DNA of 64,000 nucleotides from Nocardia uniformis NBRC 13702. GTDB lineage: Bacteria > Actinomycetota > Actinomycetes > Mycobacteriales > Mycobacteriaceae. Every line of letters begins with the position of its first letter. Within the stretch, counting starts at the first letter, position 1. The stretch lies in NCBI RefSeq assembly GCF_001613345.1, contig NZ_BDCE01000045.1, forward strand, positions 62,001 through 126,000. The letters are read 5' to 3'. Below the pieces are notes generated by a model. The model was not told the origin of the DNA and did no database searches. It worked only from the letters and a program-made list of their open reading frames with translations. The position numbers were made by a program, and so were the translations under genes. Of this stretch, positions 8,103 through 16,724 are shown piece after piece.

Positions 8103-9965
8103 ATGGCGAAGAAGAAGGTACAGGATCCGGCCGCAAAGGGTCCGGATATGACCCTGTACATGATCTATGCCGGGTTCGTGATCTTCGGAACCCTGTGGCT
8201 GGCCCTGCAATTGGGCAATACGCTGGCATCGCAGAGGCAGACGATCCCGATCAATCCCATTGCCATCGGCTTCGAGTTGGCCCGCGGCGACCTGCAGTGG
8301 CCCGTCGCGTCCACCGTCATTGTGGGCCTGGTGGTGCTGGCCGCGGTGGCGTATGTGGTCATGGTCCGAAGGTCGAAGACGCGTAAGTCGGTGGGCCGAC
8401 TGGCCGTCGACGACAAGGCCGACCACATGGGCCATGGCGGCGCGATCCGGCCACTCTCCGAGGAAGGTGTGCGGGAGAAGGCGAAGCAGCTGGGTATGCG
8501 GCTCGGCCGCACGGATATGCCCGGCGTGCCGATCGGCCGGTCCGTGGCCGACGGCCAGATGGTCTTCGGCTCGTATGAGGATCTGCACGTCGATATCTGG
8601 GGTCCGCGTCAGGGAAAGACCACCTCCCGGGTTATTCCGGCCATCCTGTCCGCCATCGGCCCGGTGCTGACCACCTCGAATAAGCGCGACGTCGTGGACG
8701 CCACCCGTGATGTGCGGGAGAACAAGGGCAGTCGCACCTTCGTCTTCGATCCGCAGGGCGTCGCGGACGAGGAACCGATCTGGTATTGGGATCCGCTGGC
8801 CTGGGTGGATGCGCACAGCCCGGGCTGTGAGGTCCGCGCGGTGCGGCTGGCCGGTCATTTCGCCGACGGCGACGACAGTTCCGGCCCCAGCGTCACCACC
8901 GACTCCTACTTCGACCAGGAGGCCGAGGACCTCCTCGCCGGGCTGTTCCTGGCCGCGGCCGTGGACAACCGGCCCATCATCCAGGTCTGGGAGTGGGTCA
9001 ACAACTGGCGCGATACCGAACCGGTGGAGTTGCTGCGCCGCGCGGGCCAGCACTACATGGCCTCGGGTCTGGCGCAGCAGTTCAATGTCGACGACCGCAC
9101 GCGCAGTGGCATCTTCGGTTCCGCCAAGAAGATGGTGCGCTGCCTCAAACTGTCGAATGTGCACCCGTGGATCACCCCCGGCGAAACCCGCACCCGGGAT
9201 CGCGGCACCGTCAATCGCATTCAGTTCGACGAGCTCGAATTCATCGAGGGCAACGGCACTCTCTACAGCCTCTCCCTCGAAGGTCGCGGCTCCGCGGCGC
9301 CACTGGTCAGCGCGCTCACCGAGGCCGTGGTCGATGTCGCCACCCGGAAGGCGTCGCGCTCGCCCGGCGGTCGCCTGGCCATCCCATTGCTGGCCGTCCT
9401 CGACGAGGCCGCCAATGTGGTGCGGTGGAAGGATCTGCCGAAGCAGTACTCGCACTTCGGATCTCGCGGCATTGTCGTAATGACGGTGCTGCAGTCGTGG
9501 GCCCAGGGCGCGCGTTGCTGGGGGTCCGACGGGATGGAAGCGCTGTGGGCCGCCGCCAATATCAAGGTGCTCGGCAGCGGCGTCGACGATTCCAAGTTCC
9601 TCTCCGAGCGCTCGGAGCAGATCGGCGAATACGACTCCATCTCCCAGTCGGTATCGGAATCCAAAGGCGGTAAGAGCTATTCGCGCTCGCTCGCCTCGTC
9701 CAAGACCTTCAATGTGCATGCCCTGGCCACGCTGCCGCGCGGGCGAGCCATCGTATTCTCCTCCGGCACACCGCCTGTGCTCGTTCGCACGGTGCCCTGG
9801 TGGGAAGGCGAGTACGCTCCCGCGGTAACGAAGTCGATCGAGGCGCACCTCCCGGCTCCGTACCGGAAGACCCAGATCGCCGATCTTCGCCCCGCCGGTC
9901 CCTCATTGATCAAATCGGAGCCCAAGTCCGACGCGGGCCAGATTGAGGAGGTCAAGCCGCTGTGA
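8103..9965 (+). CDS. VirD4/TraD-like type IV coupling ATPase (TraM/TraG family)
   Basis: 620 residues. Two N-terminal membrane helices (about residues 15-37 and 65-85) precede the ATPase: Walker A GPRQGKTT from residue 167 and Walker B LAVLDEAANV with Asp434, plus the REGP-like block RGIVVMTVLQSWAQGA. This is the layout of VirD4/TraG coupling proteins, hexameric inner-membrane ATPases that deliver DNA or protein substrates to the channel. ATG at 8103 is preferred over the GTG at 8100 because a perfect AGGAGG (8092-8097) sits 5 bp before it. The stop overlaps the DUF4913 start (GTGA). The C-terminal region from about 590 is short and charged. Confidence 0.85.
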   Translation: MAKKKVQDPAAKGPDMTLYMIYAGFVIFGTLWLALQLGNTLASQRQTIPINPIAIGFELARGDLQWPVASTVIVGLVVLAAVAYVVMVRRSKTRKSVGRLAVDDKADHMGHGGAIRPLSEEGVREKAKQLGMRLGRTDMPGVPIGRSVADGQMVFGSYEDLHVDIWGPRQGKTTSRVIPAILSAIGPVLTTSNKRDVVDATRDVRENKGSRTFVFDPQGVADEEPIWYWDPLAWVDAHSPGCEVRAVRLAGHFADGDDSSGPSVTTDSYFDQEAEDLLAGLFLAAAVDNRPIIQVWEWVNNWRDTEPVELLRRAGQHYMASGLAQQFNVDDRTRSGIFGSAKKMVRCLKLSNVHPWITPGETRTRDRGTVNRIQFDELEFIEGNGTLYSLSLEGRGSAAPLVSALTEAVVDVATRKASRSPGGRLAIPLLAVLDEAANVVRWKDLPKQYSHFGSRGIVVMTVLQSWAQGARCWGSDGMEALWAAANIKVLGSGVDDSKFLSERSEQIGEYDSISQSVSESKGGKSYSRSLASSKTFNVHALATLPRGRAIVFSSGTPPVLVRTVPWWEGEYAPAVTKSIEAHLPAPYRKTQIADLRPAGPSLIKSEPKSDAGQIEEVKPL

Positions 9966-10348
9966 ACGAACAGCAGCAACAGCCCATGGTCTACGCCAGC
10001 GTGGTGGAGTTCGTGGAGAACTACCTATCACTGGTCTACCGGCGGCAGGTGACCGATATCAGCGATACGGTGTGGTGCCCCGAATGGTGGAAGCATGCCG
10101 AGGCGGTCGCCCGGCTCGACGCCATGTGGCGGGCGTGGGAGCACTACCGGCTGGATGGCAAAACCGGTCTGTCCGTGTGGTTTCTGGATCACGCCGACCC
10201 GCATATGGCGAAACTGTTCGATCCGAAGGGGCCGTTCAAGTACTGCAGCGTGCGCAATGGGCACAAGGATATGCTGACGCCGCTGCCGCTGAAATCTCCG
10301 CAGCAGGGCCTGTTCAGCGATCCGACGATGGGTGATTTCCGGATCTGA
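9962..10348 (+). CDS. DUF4913 domain protein
   Basis: 128 residues starting at a GTG that overlaps the coupling-protein stop. The sequence has the hallmarks of DUF4913: a Val/Tyr-rich start (VVEFVENYLSLVYRR), a central WCPEWWKHAEAVARLDAMWRAW motif, WFLDHADPHMAKLF, and a C-terminal CSVRNGHKDMLTPLPL stretch. DUF4913 genes are found in actinobacterial mobile and conjugation-like clusters; the molecular function is unknown. It is the last gene of the overlapping chain. It is convergent with the next gene, and a short stem-loop (10368-10397) lies between them. Confidence 0.8.
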   Translation: MNEQQQQPMVYASVVEFVENYLSLVYRRQVTDISDTVWCPEWWKHAEAVARLDAMWRAWEHYRLDGKTGLSVWFLDHADPHMAKLFDPKGPFKYCSVRNGHKDMLTPLPLKSPQQGLFSDPTMGDFRI

Positions 10349-10367
10349 CCGAGCACTACCGTGTAGC

Positions 10368-10397
10368 GGCGGATCGCAATTCAGGAATGGATCCGCC
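10368..10397. terminator. Weak stem-loop between convergent genes
   Basis: GGCGGATC (10368-10375) pairs with GATCCGCC (10390-10397) around a 14-nt loop, between the convergent ends at 10348 and 10454. There is no T-run on either strand, so its role as a terminator is only suggested by position. Confidence 0.3.
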
Positions 10398-10453
10398 ATG
10401 CTCGGCTCGACGTACGTACCGAACGGTTGTGAGGTGCGGGTCAGCCGCGTACG

Positions 10454-11008
10454 TCAGTTGCGTGCGCGCTGTAGCCCGCGGGCTTCCTGCTCACGTGCCC
10501 GCCGCTGAACCGTCGCGGCCTCTTCCTGCCGGGCCCGAACCGCATCCGACGCCGACTGTGCCTGTCCTACCTCGAGCAGCATCCGCACGGCGGCGAGCTC
10601 GGGTGCGATACCCATGCGAGACAGGTGCTGCGCCAGGGCCGCACGCCGTTCCACGGAGTCGTATCGAACCAGTGATTTGGACTGGGCGGCCTTGGTGGCG
10701 GCCATACGGGTGGCCTCGGCCTGTGCGGCGAAGCGGTCCTTCTCCAGCGAAACCCCTTTTTCCATCGGGGGTTTCTCGATCATGCGCGCAAGTTCGACAT
10801 TGCGCGGATCCTTGGCTTTGGAGTCCGCTGCCTCCCGGAGCTGGCGCTCCCGGGATTCCTTCTGGCGTCCCTCGGTGACCTTGACGCGGGCTTCCGCTTC
10901 TTTCTGGCCACGTTCCCGGGTTCGCAGCGCGACAAGCGTCGCGAGCTGCAACATTTGCCTCATCATCGCCGCGGTTTCGCGGCCGATGTCGTCGAGTTCC
11001 TCGGCCAT
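10454..11008 (-). CDS. Coiled-coil hypothetical protein, possibly linked to the secretion cluster
   Basis: 184 residues, highly charged and Ala/Arg/Glu-rich with long predicted helices (for example GQKEAEARVKVTEGRQKESR), no membrane segment and no signal peptide. The C-terminal third is almost entirely helical and ends in a basic tail. I do not recognise a family. It faces the secretion operon across a 105-bp gap, and charged coiled-coil proteins often accompany such clusters, so an accessory or DNA-associated role is a guess. The ATG at 11008 is preceded by a purine-rich stretch; the upstream region is AT-richer than average. Confidence 0.55.
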   Translation of the reverse strand: MAEELDDIGRETAAMMRQMLQLATLVALRTRERGQKEAEARVKVTEGRQKESRERQLREAADSKAKDPRNVELARMIEKPPMEKGVSLEKDRFAAQAEATRMAATKAAQSKSLVRYDSVERRAALAQHLSRMGIAPELAAVRMLLEVGQAQSASDAVRARQEEAATVQRRAREQEARGLQRARN

Positions 11009-11355
11009 TGCCTGCTCCCCGATGCTGCAGTGATCACTATGGATGATTGTGGTGCTTCGTCTCGGATATCGCTACACGAACGGTGGTTCGGGAAGCGGTA
11101 TCCCGCCTGCAAGCGTGGACACCGGGAGCACGGGAAGCGCGGCTTGCCCTGTGGGGGTTGCCCTGTGGGTTTTACTACGCCGCTCGTACTCCGTTCTATG
11201 AGGTTACCAGCGCGAACTCGGATACCGCCGTACGCGCGTGCTGTGATCCAGCATATATCTCACATTTCCGACACAGGCTGAAAAACTTCGGATTTTCTTT
11301 GGTTAGGAAACCCTTACACCGAAGCTTCACTAGGTGTCGAGGGTAGTGGACGCGC
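11009..11355. other. Intergenic region upstream of the coiled-coil gene
   Basis: No convincing gene is seen here. The region is less GC-rich than its surroundings and includes AT-rich stretches (about 11280-11320) that could hold a promoter for the minus-strand gene at 10454-11008. A 12-bp direct repeat TTGCCCTGTGGG occurs at 11144-11155 and 11159-11170. A 99-codon plus-strand frame exists but is Cys/Arg-rich, has no ribosome binding site and looks spurious. Confidence 0.5.
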
Positions 11356-11394
11356 AAAAAAATCGGGCCCGACGCGCGGTGGCGGCGGGCCCGA
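11356..11394 (-). terminator. Rho-independent terminator of ppiB
   Basis: A perfect 9-bp stem, TCGGGCCCG (11363-11371) with CGGGCCCGA (11386-11394), is followed on the minus strand by seven T (complement of the A-run at 11356-11362). It lies about 110 bp beyond the ppiB stop. A shorter A-run on the other side gives it some bidirectional character. Confidence 0.8.
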
Positions 11395-11505
11395 AAAACC
11401 GTGCCGTCCAGTCGATTCGGGCGGTACCCGAAAGCGGCACCGGCTAAACCAGGTGTCTATATCGAGTTGGCGGCCGATCAGTCTCGGTCGGTCGGTTTGA
11501 TTTGA

Positions 11506-12396
11506 TCAGTCGATCTGGACCGAGTCGATGGTGACCGGAGTGTTCGGCGCACCGCCGCCTGGACTCGGCTCGAAGGAACCGTCATCGCCGGCAGCCGCGA
11601 TCTTGTCGAGGGTCGCCAGACCGGTCTCGTCGATGGTGCCGAAGATGGTGTACTGCGGCGGCAGCTGCGAATCGCCGTAGACCAGGAAGAACTGGCTGCC
11701 ATTGGTGCCGGTGCCGTCCTGGTTGGGGCCGCCGTTGGCCATCGCGATAACGCCACGCTTGTAGTTGACCGGCACCGACTCCGCGGCCGGGTCGCCCGGT
11801 GCGTACTGGTCCGTCGGGTATTCGTTATCGAAACTGTAACCGGGGCCGCCCATTCCGGTACCGGCCGGATCGCCACACTGCAGGATCTTCAGACCGGAGG
11901 TGGACAGGCGGTGGCAGCTGGTGCCGTCGAAGTACTTCTGCCCCGCCAGGCTCGCGAAACTATTGGTGGTACAGGGCGATTCGGCATTGTTCAGGGTGAG
12001 ACCGATATTGCCCTGCGTGGTCTCCATACTGACGCTGAGCGTGGCATTGTCACCGCTGGTCGCGATGCCCTCGGTACGGGGCTTGTCCACCGGACGTGCC
12101 GCGGGCTGCTCCGGAGTATCGCGATAGGTGCAGTTCACCAGGTCGGCCTTGGGTTTGGCCGACGGCGGCGCCGAGGCCAGCGAGGCTTCGGGGGTCTCCG
12201 ACGCGGTCGTGGTGGAGTTGTCCTCACCACGAGTCAGGTAGTAGATGCCGACGCCCGCCGCCACCGCGACCACAACGCCCAGGGCGGACGCGGCAATCGT
12301 GAGCTGCTTGCGCTTGCGGGCCCGTTGCGCCCGATTGGCCAGTTGACGCTCCAGCTTGCGTTTCGCCGCAGCGCGTCGCTGTTCATTGCTCGGCAC
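11506..12396 (-). CDS. ppiB: Membrane-anchored cyclophilin-type peptidyl-prolyl isomerase
   Basis: 296 residues. A basic N-terminus (1-32) leads into one membrane helix (about 33-53), then a low-complexity linker, then a cyclophilin domain from about residue 117 (TTQGNIGLTLNNAESPCTTN, RGVIAMANGGPNQDGTGTN, GSQFFLVYGDS, YTIFGTIDETGL). It should catalyse proline isomerisation on the outer face of the membrane. Length and anchor match the mycobacterial PpiB (Rv2582) type. It diverges from hisS, the arrangement expected near this locus. Some active-site positions of classical cyclophilins (the FHRVI block) are replaced by CHRLSTSG, a common actinobacterial variant. Confidence 0.9.
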   Translation of the reverse strand: MPSNEQRRAAAKRKLERQLANRAQRARKRKQLTIAASALGVVVAVAAGVGIYYLTRGEDNSTTTASETPEASLASAPPSAKPKADLVNCTYRDTPEQPAARPVDKPRTEGIATSGDNATLSVSMETTQGNIGLTLNNAESPCTTNSFASLAGQKYFDGTSCHRLSTSGLKILQCGDPAGTGMGGPGYSFDNEYPTDQYAPGDPAAESVPVNYKRGVIAMANGGPNQDGTGTNGSQFFLVYGDSQLPPQYTIFGTIDETGLATLDKIAAAGDDGSFEPSPGGGAPNTPVTIDSVQID

Positions 12397-12534
12397 TAGC
12401 TAGTCCCTCCGTGGTCGTATGTGTCCGGCACAAGAGTTTGCCATCATTTCCTGAGACCTTTCCTTATGAGCGGGGCCCGCCGCAGGGTAAACCGGTTGGA
12501 CTTGTCCGATGGGCGTTTGAAAGACTTGGACACT

Positions 12535-13809
12535 GTGACCAAGACCAGCAGTTTCAAGGCCCCGAAGGGTGTCCCCGATTACCTGCCGCCGACCTCGGCG
12601 GAGTTCGTCGCCGTACGCGACGGATTGATCCGTGCCGCGCGGCTGGCCGGGTACAGGCATGTGGAGCTGCCGGTGTTCGAGGAGACCGCGCTGTTCGCCC
12701 GCGGGGTGGGTGAGTCCACCGATGTGGTCAGCAAGGAGATGTGGACCTTCGCCGACCGCAATGGGCAGAGCTTCACGCTGCGGCCGGAAGGTACCGCCGG
12801 GGTGATGCGCGCGGTGATCGAACACAATCTCGATCGCGGCGGACTGCCGGTGAAGCTCTGCTACGCCGGGCCGTTCTTCCGCTATGAACGCCCGCAGGCC
12901 GGTCGGTACCGCCAGTTGCAGCAGGTCGGCGTGGAGGCCATCGGCGTGGATGATCCGGCCCTCGATGCCGAGGTCATCGCCATTGCCGATACCGGGTTCC
13001 GCTCGCTCGGGCTCACCGATTTCCGCCTGGAGATCACCTCGCTCGGTGATGAGACCTGCCGACCGCAGTACCGGGAACTGTTGCAGGAGTTCCTGTTCAA
13101 GCTGCCCCTGGACGAGGAGACCCGCCGCCGCGCCGAGATCAACCCACTGCGGGTGCTCGACGATAAGCGGCCGGAGGTGCGCGAGCTGGTCGCCGACGCG
13201 CCGCTCATGATCGATCACCTGTCCGAATCGGCCAAGGCGCACTTCGATCAGGTGCTCGGCTACCTCGACGCCATGGGCGTGCCGTATGTGGTCAACCCGC
13301 GCATGGTGCGCGGTCTGGACTACTACACCAAGACCACCTTCGAATTCGTGCACGACGGTTTGGGCGCCCAGTCCGGGATCGGTGGCGGAGGTCGCTACGA
13401 CGGGCTGATGGCCCAGCTCGGCGGGTCCGAACTGTCCGGTATCGGGTTCGGCATCGGCGTCGACCGCACGGTGCTCGCCCTGGAAGCGGAGGGCAAAGCC
13501 GCCGGTGATGGGGCGAGTTGCGATGTGTACGGCGTGCCCATGGGTGATCTCGCCAAGCAGCACCTGGTCGTCCTCGCCGCACAGCTGCGGGCGGCCGGTA
13601 TCCGCACGGATCTGGCCTACGGCGGACGCGGGGTCAAGGGTGCCATGAAGGCGGCCGATCGGTCCGGAGCCCGCTTCGCCATCGTCCTCGGCGACCGCGA
13701 GGTGACCGAGGGGGAGATCGCGTTGAAGGACCTACGCAATGGTGAACAGCGGCAGGTGCCGCTCGACGAGGTGGTCGCACAGGTGTCCGCCGCCCTCGCG
13801 GGCGGGTAA
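12535..13809 (+). CDS. hisS: Histidyl-tRNA synthetase
   Basis: 424 residues. Class II aminoacyl-tRNA synthetase that charges tRNA-His. Visible motifs: motif 1 region with KGVPDYLPP, motif 2 FFRYERPQAGRYRQLQQVG, the HisA box VRGLDYYTKTTFEFV, motif 3 SGIGFGIGVDRT, and a C-terminal anticodon-binding domain from about residue 325. The frame is open upstream to 12421, but GTG 12535 gives MTKTSSFKAPKGVPDY, which lines up with known actinobacterial HisS starts. Followed by a repeat-bearing intergenic region rather than another synthetase gene. Confidence 0.95.
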   Translation: MTKTSSFKAPKGVPDYLPPTSAEFVAVRDGLIRAARLAGYRHVELPVFEETALFARGVGESTDVVSKEMWTFADRNGQSFTLRPEGTAGVMRAVIEHNLDRGGLPVKLCYAGPFFRYERPQAGRYRQLQQVGVEAIGVDDPALDAEVIAIADTGFRSLGLTDFRLEITSLGDETCRPQYRELLQEFLFKLPLDEETRRRAEINPLRVLDDKRPEVRELVADAPLMIDHLSESAKAHFDQVLGYLDAMGVPYVVNPRMVRGLDYYTKTTFEFVHDGLGAQSGIGGGGRYDGLMAQLGGSELSGIGFGIGVDRTVLALEAEGKAAGDGASCDVYGVPMGDLAKQHLVVLAAQLRAAGIRTDLAYGGRGVKGAMKAADRSGARFAIVLGDREVTEGEIALKDLRNGEQRQVPLDEVVAQVSAALAGG

Positions 13810-14168
13810 GGCATAGGCGTCGCTCTGCCCTGGCAGTTGCTATCAACGCCGGGGCGGAGCATCACCGACGGTGAATTGGACTATCCCCGAATCGAATTCG
13901 TGATCGGCACCGTCCCCCGTCATCCCGGCGCGCTTTTGGCCGGGATCCACTACTCACCAGAGGTGGATTCCGGCCAAAGCGTGCCGGAATTACGAAGGTG
14001 GCGGTGGCCAGGCCACATCGCAACCCCAACTCTCGGTAGGCGCGAATGTGCGCACCCGCCAGGAAGTTCGGCGCGGTACCCGGTCTTGGTGGTAGCGTCC
14101 CCGACGGTGTTCGCCGCCGCCGCACCTTCCGGCCGTACACCCACTCCGACCTGGACGAATGCGCACCC
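13810..14168. other. Intergenic region with dispersed palindromic repeat
   Basis: About 360 bp between hisS and the next plus-strand gene. It holds copy A of the dispersed palindrome (13918-13994) and a possible promoter region for the membrane protein at 14169. No gene is seen; a frame reaching upstream from 14169 to 14046 lacks a good ribosome binding site and is not conserved-looking. Confidence 0.6.
13918..13994. repeat. Dispersed imperfect palindrome, copy A
   Basis: 77 bp. The left arm CGTCATCCCGGC plus CGCTTTTGGCCGGGATCCAC is matched in reverse by GTGGATTCCGGCCAAAGCG plus GCCGGAATTACG, leaving a short variable centre. Three further copies of the same design occur at 25121, 36889 and 40706, all between genes. 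The arms are conserved while the centre varies, as expected of a short mobile or structured repeat. Confidence 0.85.
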
Positions 14169-14816
14169 GTGACTGAACAACCCAATACTGAACCCACCGC
14201 ACCGGTCGGGCTCGATCTCATCGCACCCGAAATGTACGCACCGGCGCTGCGACGTCTCGCCCTCGCGGCTATGGGCGTAGGCATCGGCGTCGGTCTGCTG
14301 CTGGCACTGCTGGTGGATTGGCCCATCGCCCTGGCTGCCGCCCTTGTGCTCGGTGCACCCACCGCCCTGTACGCCGTGGCCGCGCAGCGTCGCCGAATGT
14401 CCCTATCCGGCACCGTACTTCACGCCCAGACCTGGTCCGGCGACCACCGCCTCGATATAGCGGCCGCTACTGGAGTCGAAATCCTCGTCTACGCGGGCCG
14501 CCTCAGTCGAGTGGTTCTACGCATTACCTCGGGCCCCGACACCCGCATAGTCCCGCTGGCCATGTACACCGATAGCGGTAGCGGCCGAGAGCTGCATATC
14601 CTCGGTCTCCGTCGCCTGTCCGACGCCCTGGCCGCCTGCCCCCTGGCCGCGGCCCTGGCGGTCTCCGACGTCCTGGTCCAGCAATTGCGCGCCGAAGCTC
14701 GCGATGCCAACGCGGAGGAGCGGCCGCTCTACCGTGCCGCCCGCATGGTCCGAGACCGCGATGCCGTCCAGCCGGTGGTGCTCAGCGGCCGGGATATCGC
14801 CGAGCTCTCCGACTAG
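14169..14816 (+). CDS. Hypothetical membrane protein with two N-terminal helices
   Basis: 215 residues from GTG 14169 (MTEQPNTEPTAPVGLD). Two adjacent membrane helices, about residues 33-52 and 55-72, are followed by a cytoplasmic domain of about 140 residues with a PH-like feel (LRITSGPDTRIVPLAMYTD, LHILGLRRLSDALAACPLA). No catalytic motif is seen. A start at 14046 would add 41 residues that look non-coding. Function not recognised. Confidence 0.65.
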   Translation: MTEQPNTEPTAPVGLDLIAPEMYAPALRRLALAAMGVGIGVGLLLALLVDWPIALAAALVLGAPTALYAVAAQRRRMSLSGTVLHAQTWSGDHRLDIAAATGVEILVYAGRLSRVVLRITSGPDTRIVPLAMYTDSGSGRELHILGLRRLSDALAACPLAAALAVSDVLVQQLRAEARDANAEERPLYRAARMVRDRDAVQPVVLSGRDIAELSD

Positions 14817-14916
14817 GCGCGATCGGTAACGGACCGGCCCGCCTCCGTGTCGGAGCGCCGCGTCGCCCGCCTTCTTCCGTAGGCTCTTTCGGGCCGACGA
14901 AAGGGGACACCCGCAC

Positions 14917-15615
14917 ATGTTCGAGCGCACACTGCAGAAGTCAGTGGAACTGGTCTTGCGGGCCGGGAGTGGGGTACAGGCACCGCTGGCGGCCAAATAC
15001 GTCGGACGGTTGCGGCGGTTGCACCCGGATCGGACGCCGGAGGACATCGCACAGGGGTTGGAGACGCGATACCTGGTCCTGGTCACCACCAGCGGCACGC
15101 TGGCGGGTCTCAGCGCCGCCGTACCGGGTGTCGGCACCCTGATCGGGTTGGCGGTGAGTGGTGTCGAATCGGTGTTCTTCCTGGAGACCTCCGCGCTGTA
15201 CGCCGCCTCGGTGGGCGCGGTGCACGGAATGGACAAGATGCCGCCCAAACAGCGCCGCGCCGTGGTCGCCGGTGTTGTGCTGGGGGAGAGCGGCGCGGAG
15301 ATGCTGGGTAAGACCGCGAGCCAGTCCGCCCGCGACTGGGCCACCGCGCTCGGCGACAAACTCCCCGTCGTTCGCTCCATCGACAACTCCATGGCGAAGC
15401 GCTTCATCGTGCAGTTCATCGTCAAACGTGGTGTGCTCATGTTCGGCCGGGTACTGCCCGCCGGTATCGGCGCGGTCATCGGTGCCGTCGGCAACCGCGC
15501 ACTCGGCAAGGCCGTAGTCGCCAACGCCCACCGCACTTTCGGACCCGCGCCCGCGACGTGGGAGTCGACCACACCGGTCCCCGCCGGTGCGGTCAGCGGC
15601 AATGGGCGCGGGTGA
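14917..15615 (+). CDS. EcsC-like conserved protein
   Basis: 232 residues. An amphipathic or membrane-associated protein with hydrophobic segments near 52-80 (TTSGTLAGLSAAVPGVGTLI) and a C-terminal GRVLPAGIGAVIGAVGNRAL block that resembles the conserved C-terminal motif of EcsC-family proteins. EcsC is implicated in ABC exporter or secretion function in Bacillus, but the role of actinobacterial relatives is unknown. ATG 14917 has an AAGGGGA ribosome binding site 11 bp upstream. It stands 100 bp from its neighbour upstream and 25 bp from the methyltransferase downstream, so it may be cotranscribed with the latter. Confidence 0.6.
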   Translation: MFERTLQKSVELVLRAGSGVQAPLAAKYVGRLRRLHPDRTPEDIAQGLETRYLVLVTTSGTLAGLSAAVPGVGTLIGLAVSGVESVFFLETSALYAASVGAVHGMDKMPPKQRRAVVAGVVLGESGAEMLGKTASQSARDWATALGDKLPVVRSIDNSMAKRFIVQFIVKRGVLMFGRVLPAGIGAVIGAVGNRALGKAVVANAHRTFGPAPATWESTTPVPAGAVSGNGRG

Positions 15616-15640
15616 CGTTCGGTAACGGAGAATCGGTGCG

Positions 15641-16246
15641 GTGCTCGATTACGACGATGAAGCCGACGTTTACGATCGGACGCGAGGGGGACAGGCGCGC
15701 GCCGATGCGGCCGCAGCGGCGCTGAGCGGGTTGCTTCCTTCGCGCAGTGTGATTCTCGATCTGGCCATCGGTACCGGAATAGTGGCCGCCGGGCTGGAAA
15801 CCCTCGGCCACCGCGTCGTCGGCGTCGACCTGTCGACCGGCATGCTGCGACACGCGGTCCGTCGACTGCCCGGCAGAGTGACGCGTGCGGACGCCACCGC
15901 ACTTCCCGTGTCGAGCGATTGCGTTGAAGCCGTCACCGCGCTGTGGCTACTGCATCTACTGGATAATGCCGAGCCCGTCATGGTCGAAGTGGCAAGGGTC
16001 CTCCGACCGGGCGGACTCTTCCTCACCACCGCGGACAAACGCAGCGCAGATCGACTGGCCGCCGCTGCGCCAGCCGGAAGCCCTGTGGCCCAAGATAATT
16101 GCGCGCGGCTGACTGTTCTCGGAGTTCGGCACAATCTCCAGCTGACCGCCGCGACATCCTTTGTCGGACATGGGCAAGCTCGACCGGGTGGCGTCGACCC
16201 GGTGTACCCGGTTCTGGCCTTCCGCCGCGCTGTTGGCAGGGGTTAG
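15641..16246 (+). CDS. Class I SAM-dependent methyltransferase
   Basis: 201 residues from GTG 15641. Rossmann-fold methyltransferase: motif I ILDLAIGTGIVAAGLETLG (the acidic-GxGxG loop, here DLAIGTG), motif II VVGVDLSTGML, a TRADATALPVSSD block for adenine binding, and LRPGGLFLTT as the post-beta-4 motif. The substrate cannot be told from sequence. The C-terminal third is short compared with UbiE-type enzymes and includes a DPVYPVLAFRR end. It is convergent with the flavodoxin-like gene, with only 4 bp between their stops. Confidence 0.8.
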   Translation: MLDYDDEADVYDRTRGGQARADAAAAALSGLLPSRSVILDLAIGTGIVAAGLETLGHRVVGVDLSTGMLRHAVRRLPGRVTRADATALPVSSDCVEAVTALWLLHLLDNAEPVMVEVARVLRPGGLFLTTADKRSADRLAAAAPAGSPVAQDNCARLTVLGVRHNLQLTAATSFVGHGQARPGGVDPVYPVLAFRRAVGRG

Positions 16247-16250
16247 GCCG

Positions 16251-16724
16251 TCACGACGTGGTGCTGGTCCGAGTTCGTAGCCCTTCGGCGAAGGTGCGTG
16301 CCGCCGCCAGGTCGCTGGCATTGGGTCGGCCCTTGCGGACACCGCCGACCAGTTTGAACGGCAGGAAGGTGTCGAAGGCGCGACAGGAGAAGGTGTCGAC
16401 CACCTCGAAGCCCTGCTGTTCGAGCAGCCGCACCAGGGGGCGGGAAAAGGGGCGGAAGGACGCTTCGGGGAATCCGCTGGTGGCGAAGACGAATGCCTTG
16501 TTTCGTTGTTCCTGTGGGAGTGATTCGATGAACTCGCGCAGCTGAGTGTGGAAGGAGCCCAGGAAGATTCCCGAGCCGAAGCCCACCAGGTCGTAGGTGG
16601 ACAGCTCGGCTGCATCGACCTGATCGGGGCTGACGATACGGGCGTCGAGGACCTTGCCGATGACCTCGGCGACCTTCCTGGTATTGCCGTGGGAGACCGA
16701 GGTGCACACCATGATCGCCTTCAT
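16251..16724 (-). CDS. Flavodoxin-domain protein
   Basis: 157 residues. The N-terminus MKAIMVCTSVSHGNTRKVAE contains the FMN phosphate-binding loop (SVSHGNT), followed by DLVGFGSGIFLGSFH and KAFVFATSGFPEASF, as in flavodoxin/NADPH-FMN reductase-like proteins (flavodoxin_5 type). ATG 16724 is chosen because the longer frame to 16796 adds a Pro/Gly-rich stretch before the conserved start. The role is probably electron transfer or quinone or flavin reduction. Upstream of it the minus-strand cutinase gene ends 235 bp away, so the two are probably separate transcripts. Confidence 0.75.
   Translation of the reverse strand: MKAIMVCTSVSHGNTRKVAEVIGKVLDARIVSPDQVDAAELSTYDLVGFGSGIFLGSFHTQLREFIESLPQEQRNKAFVFATSGFPEASFRPFSRPLVRLLEQQGFEVVDTFSCRAFDTFLPFKLVGGVRKGRPNASDLAAARTFAEGLRTRTSTTS

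Noticed and set aside
11047..11346. A 99-codon plus-strand frame in the gap before ppiB
   Set aside because: Unusual Cys/Arg composition, no ribosome binding site, and no protein-like pattern.
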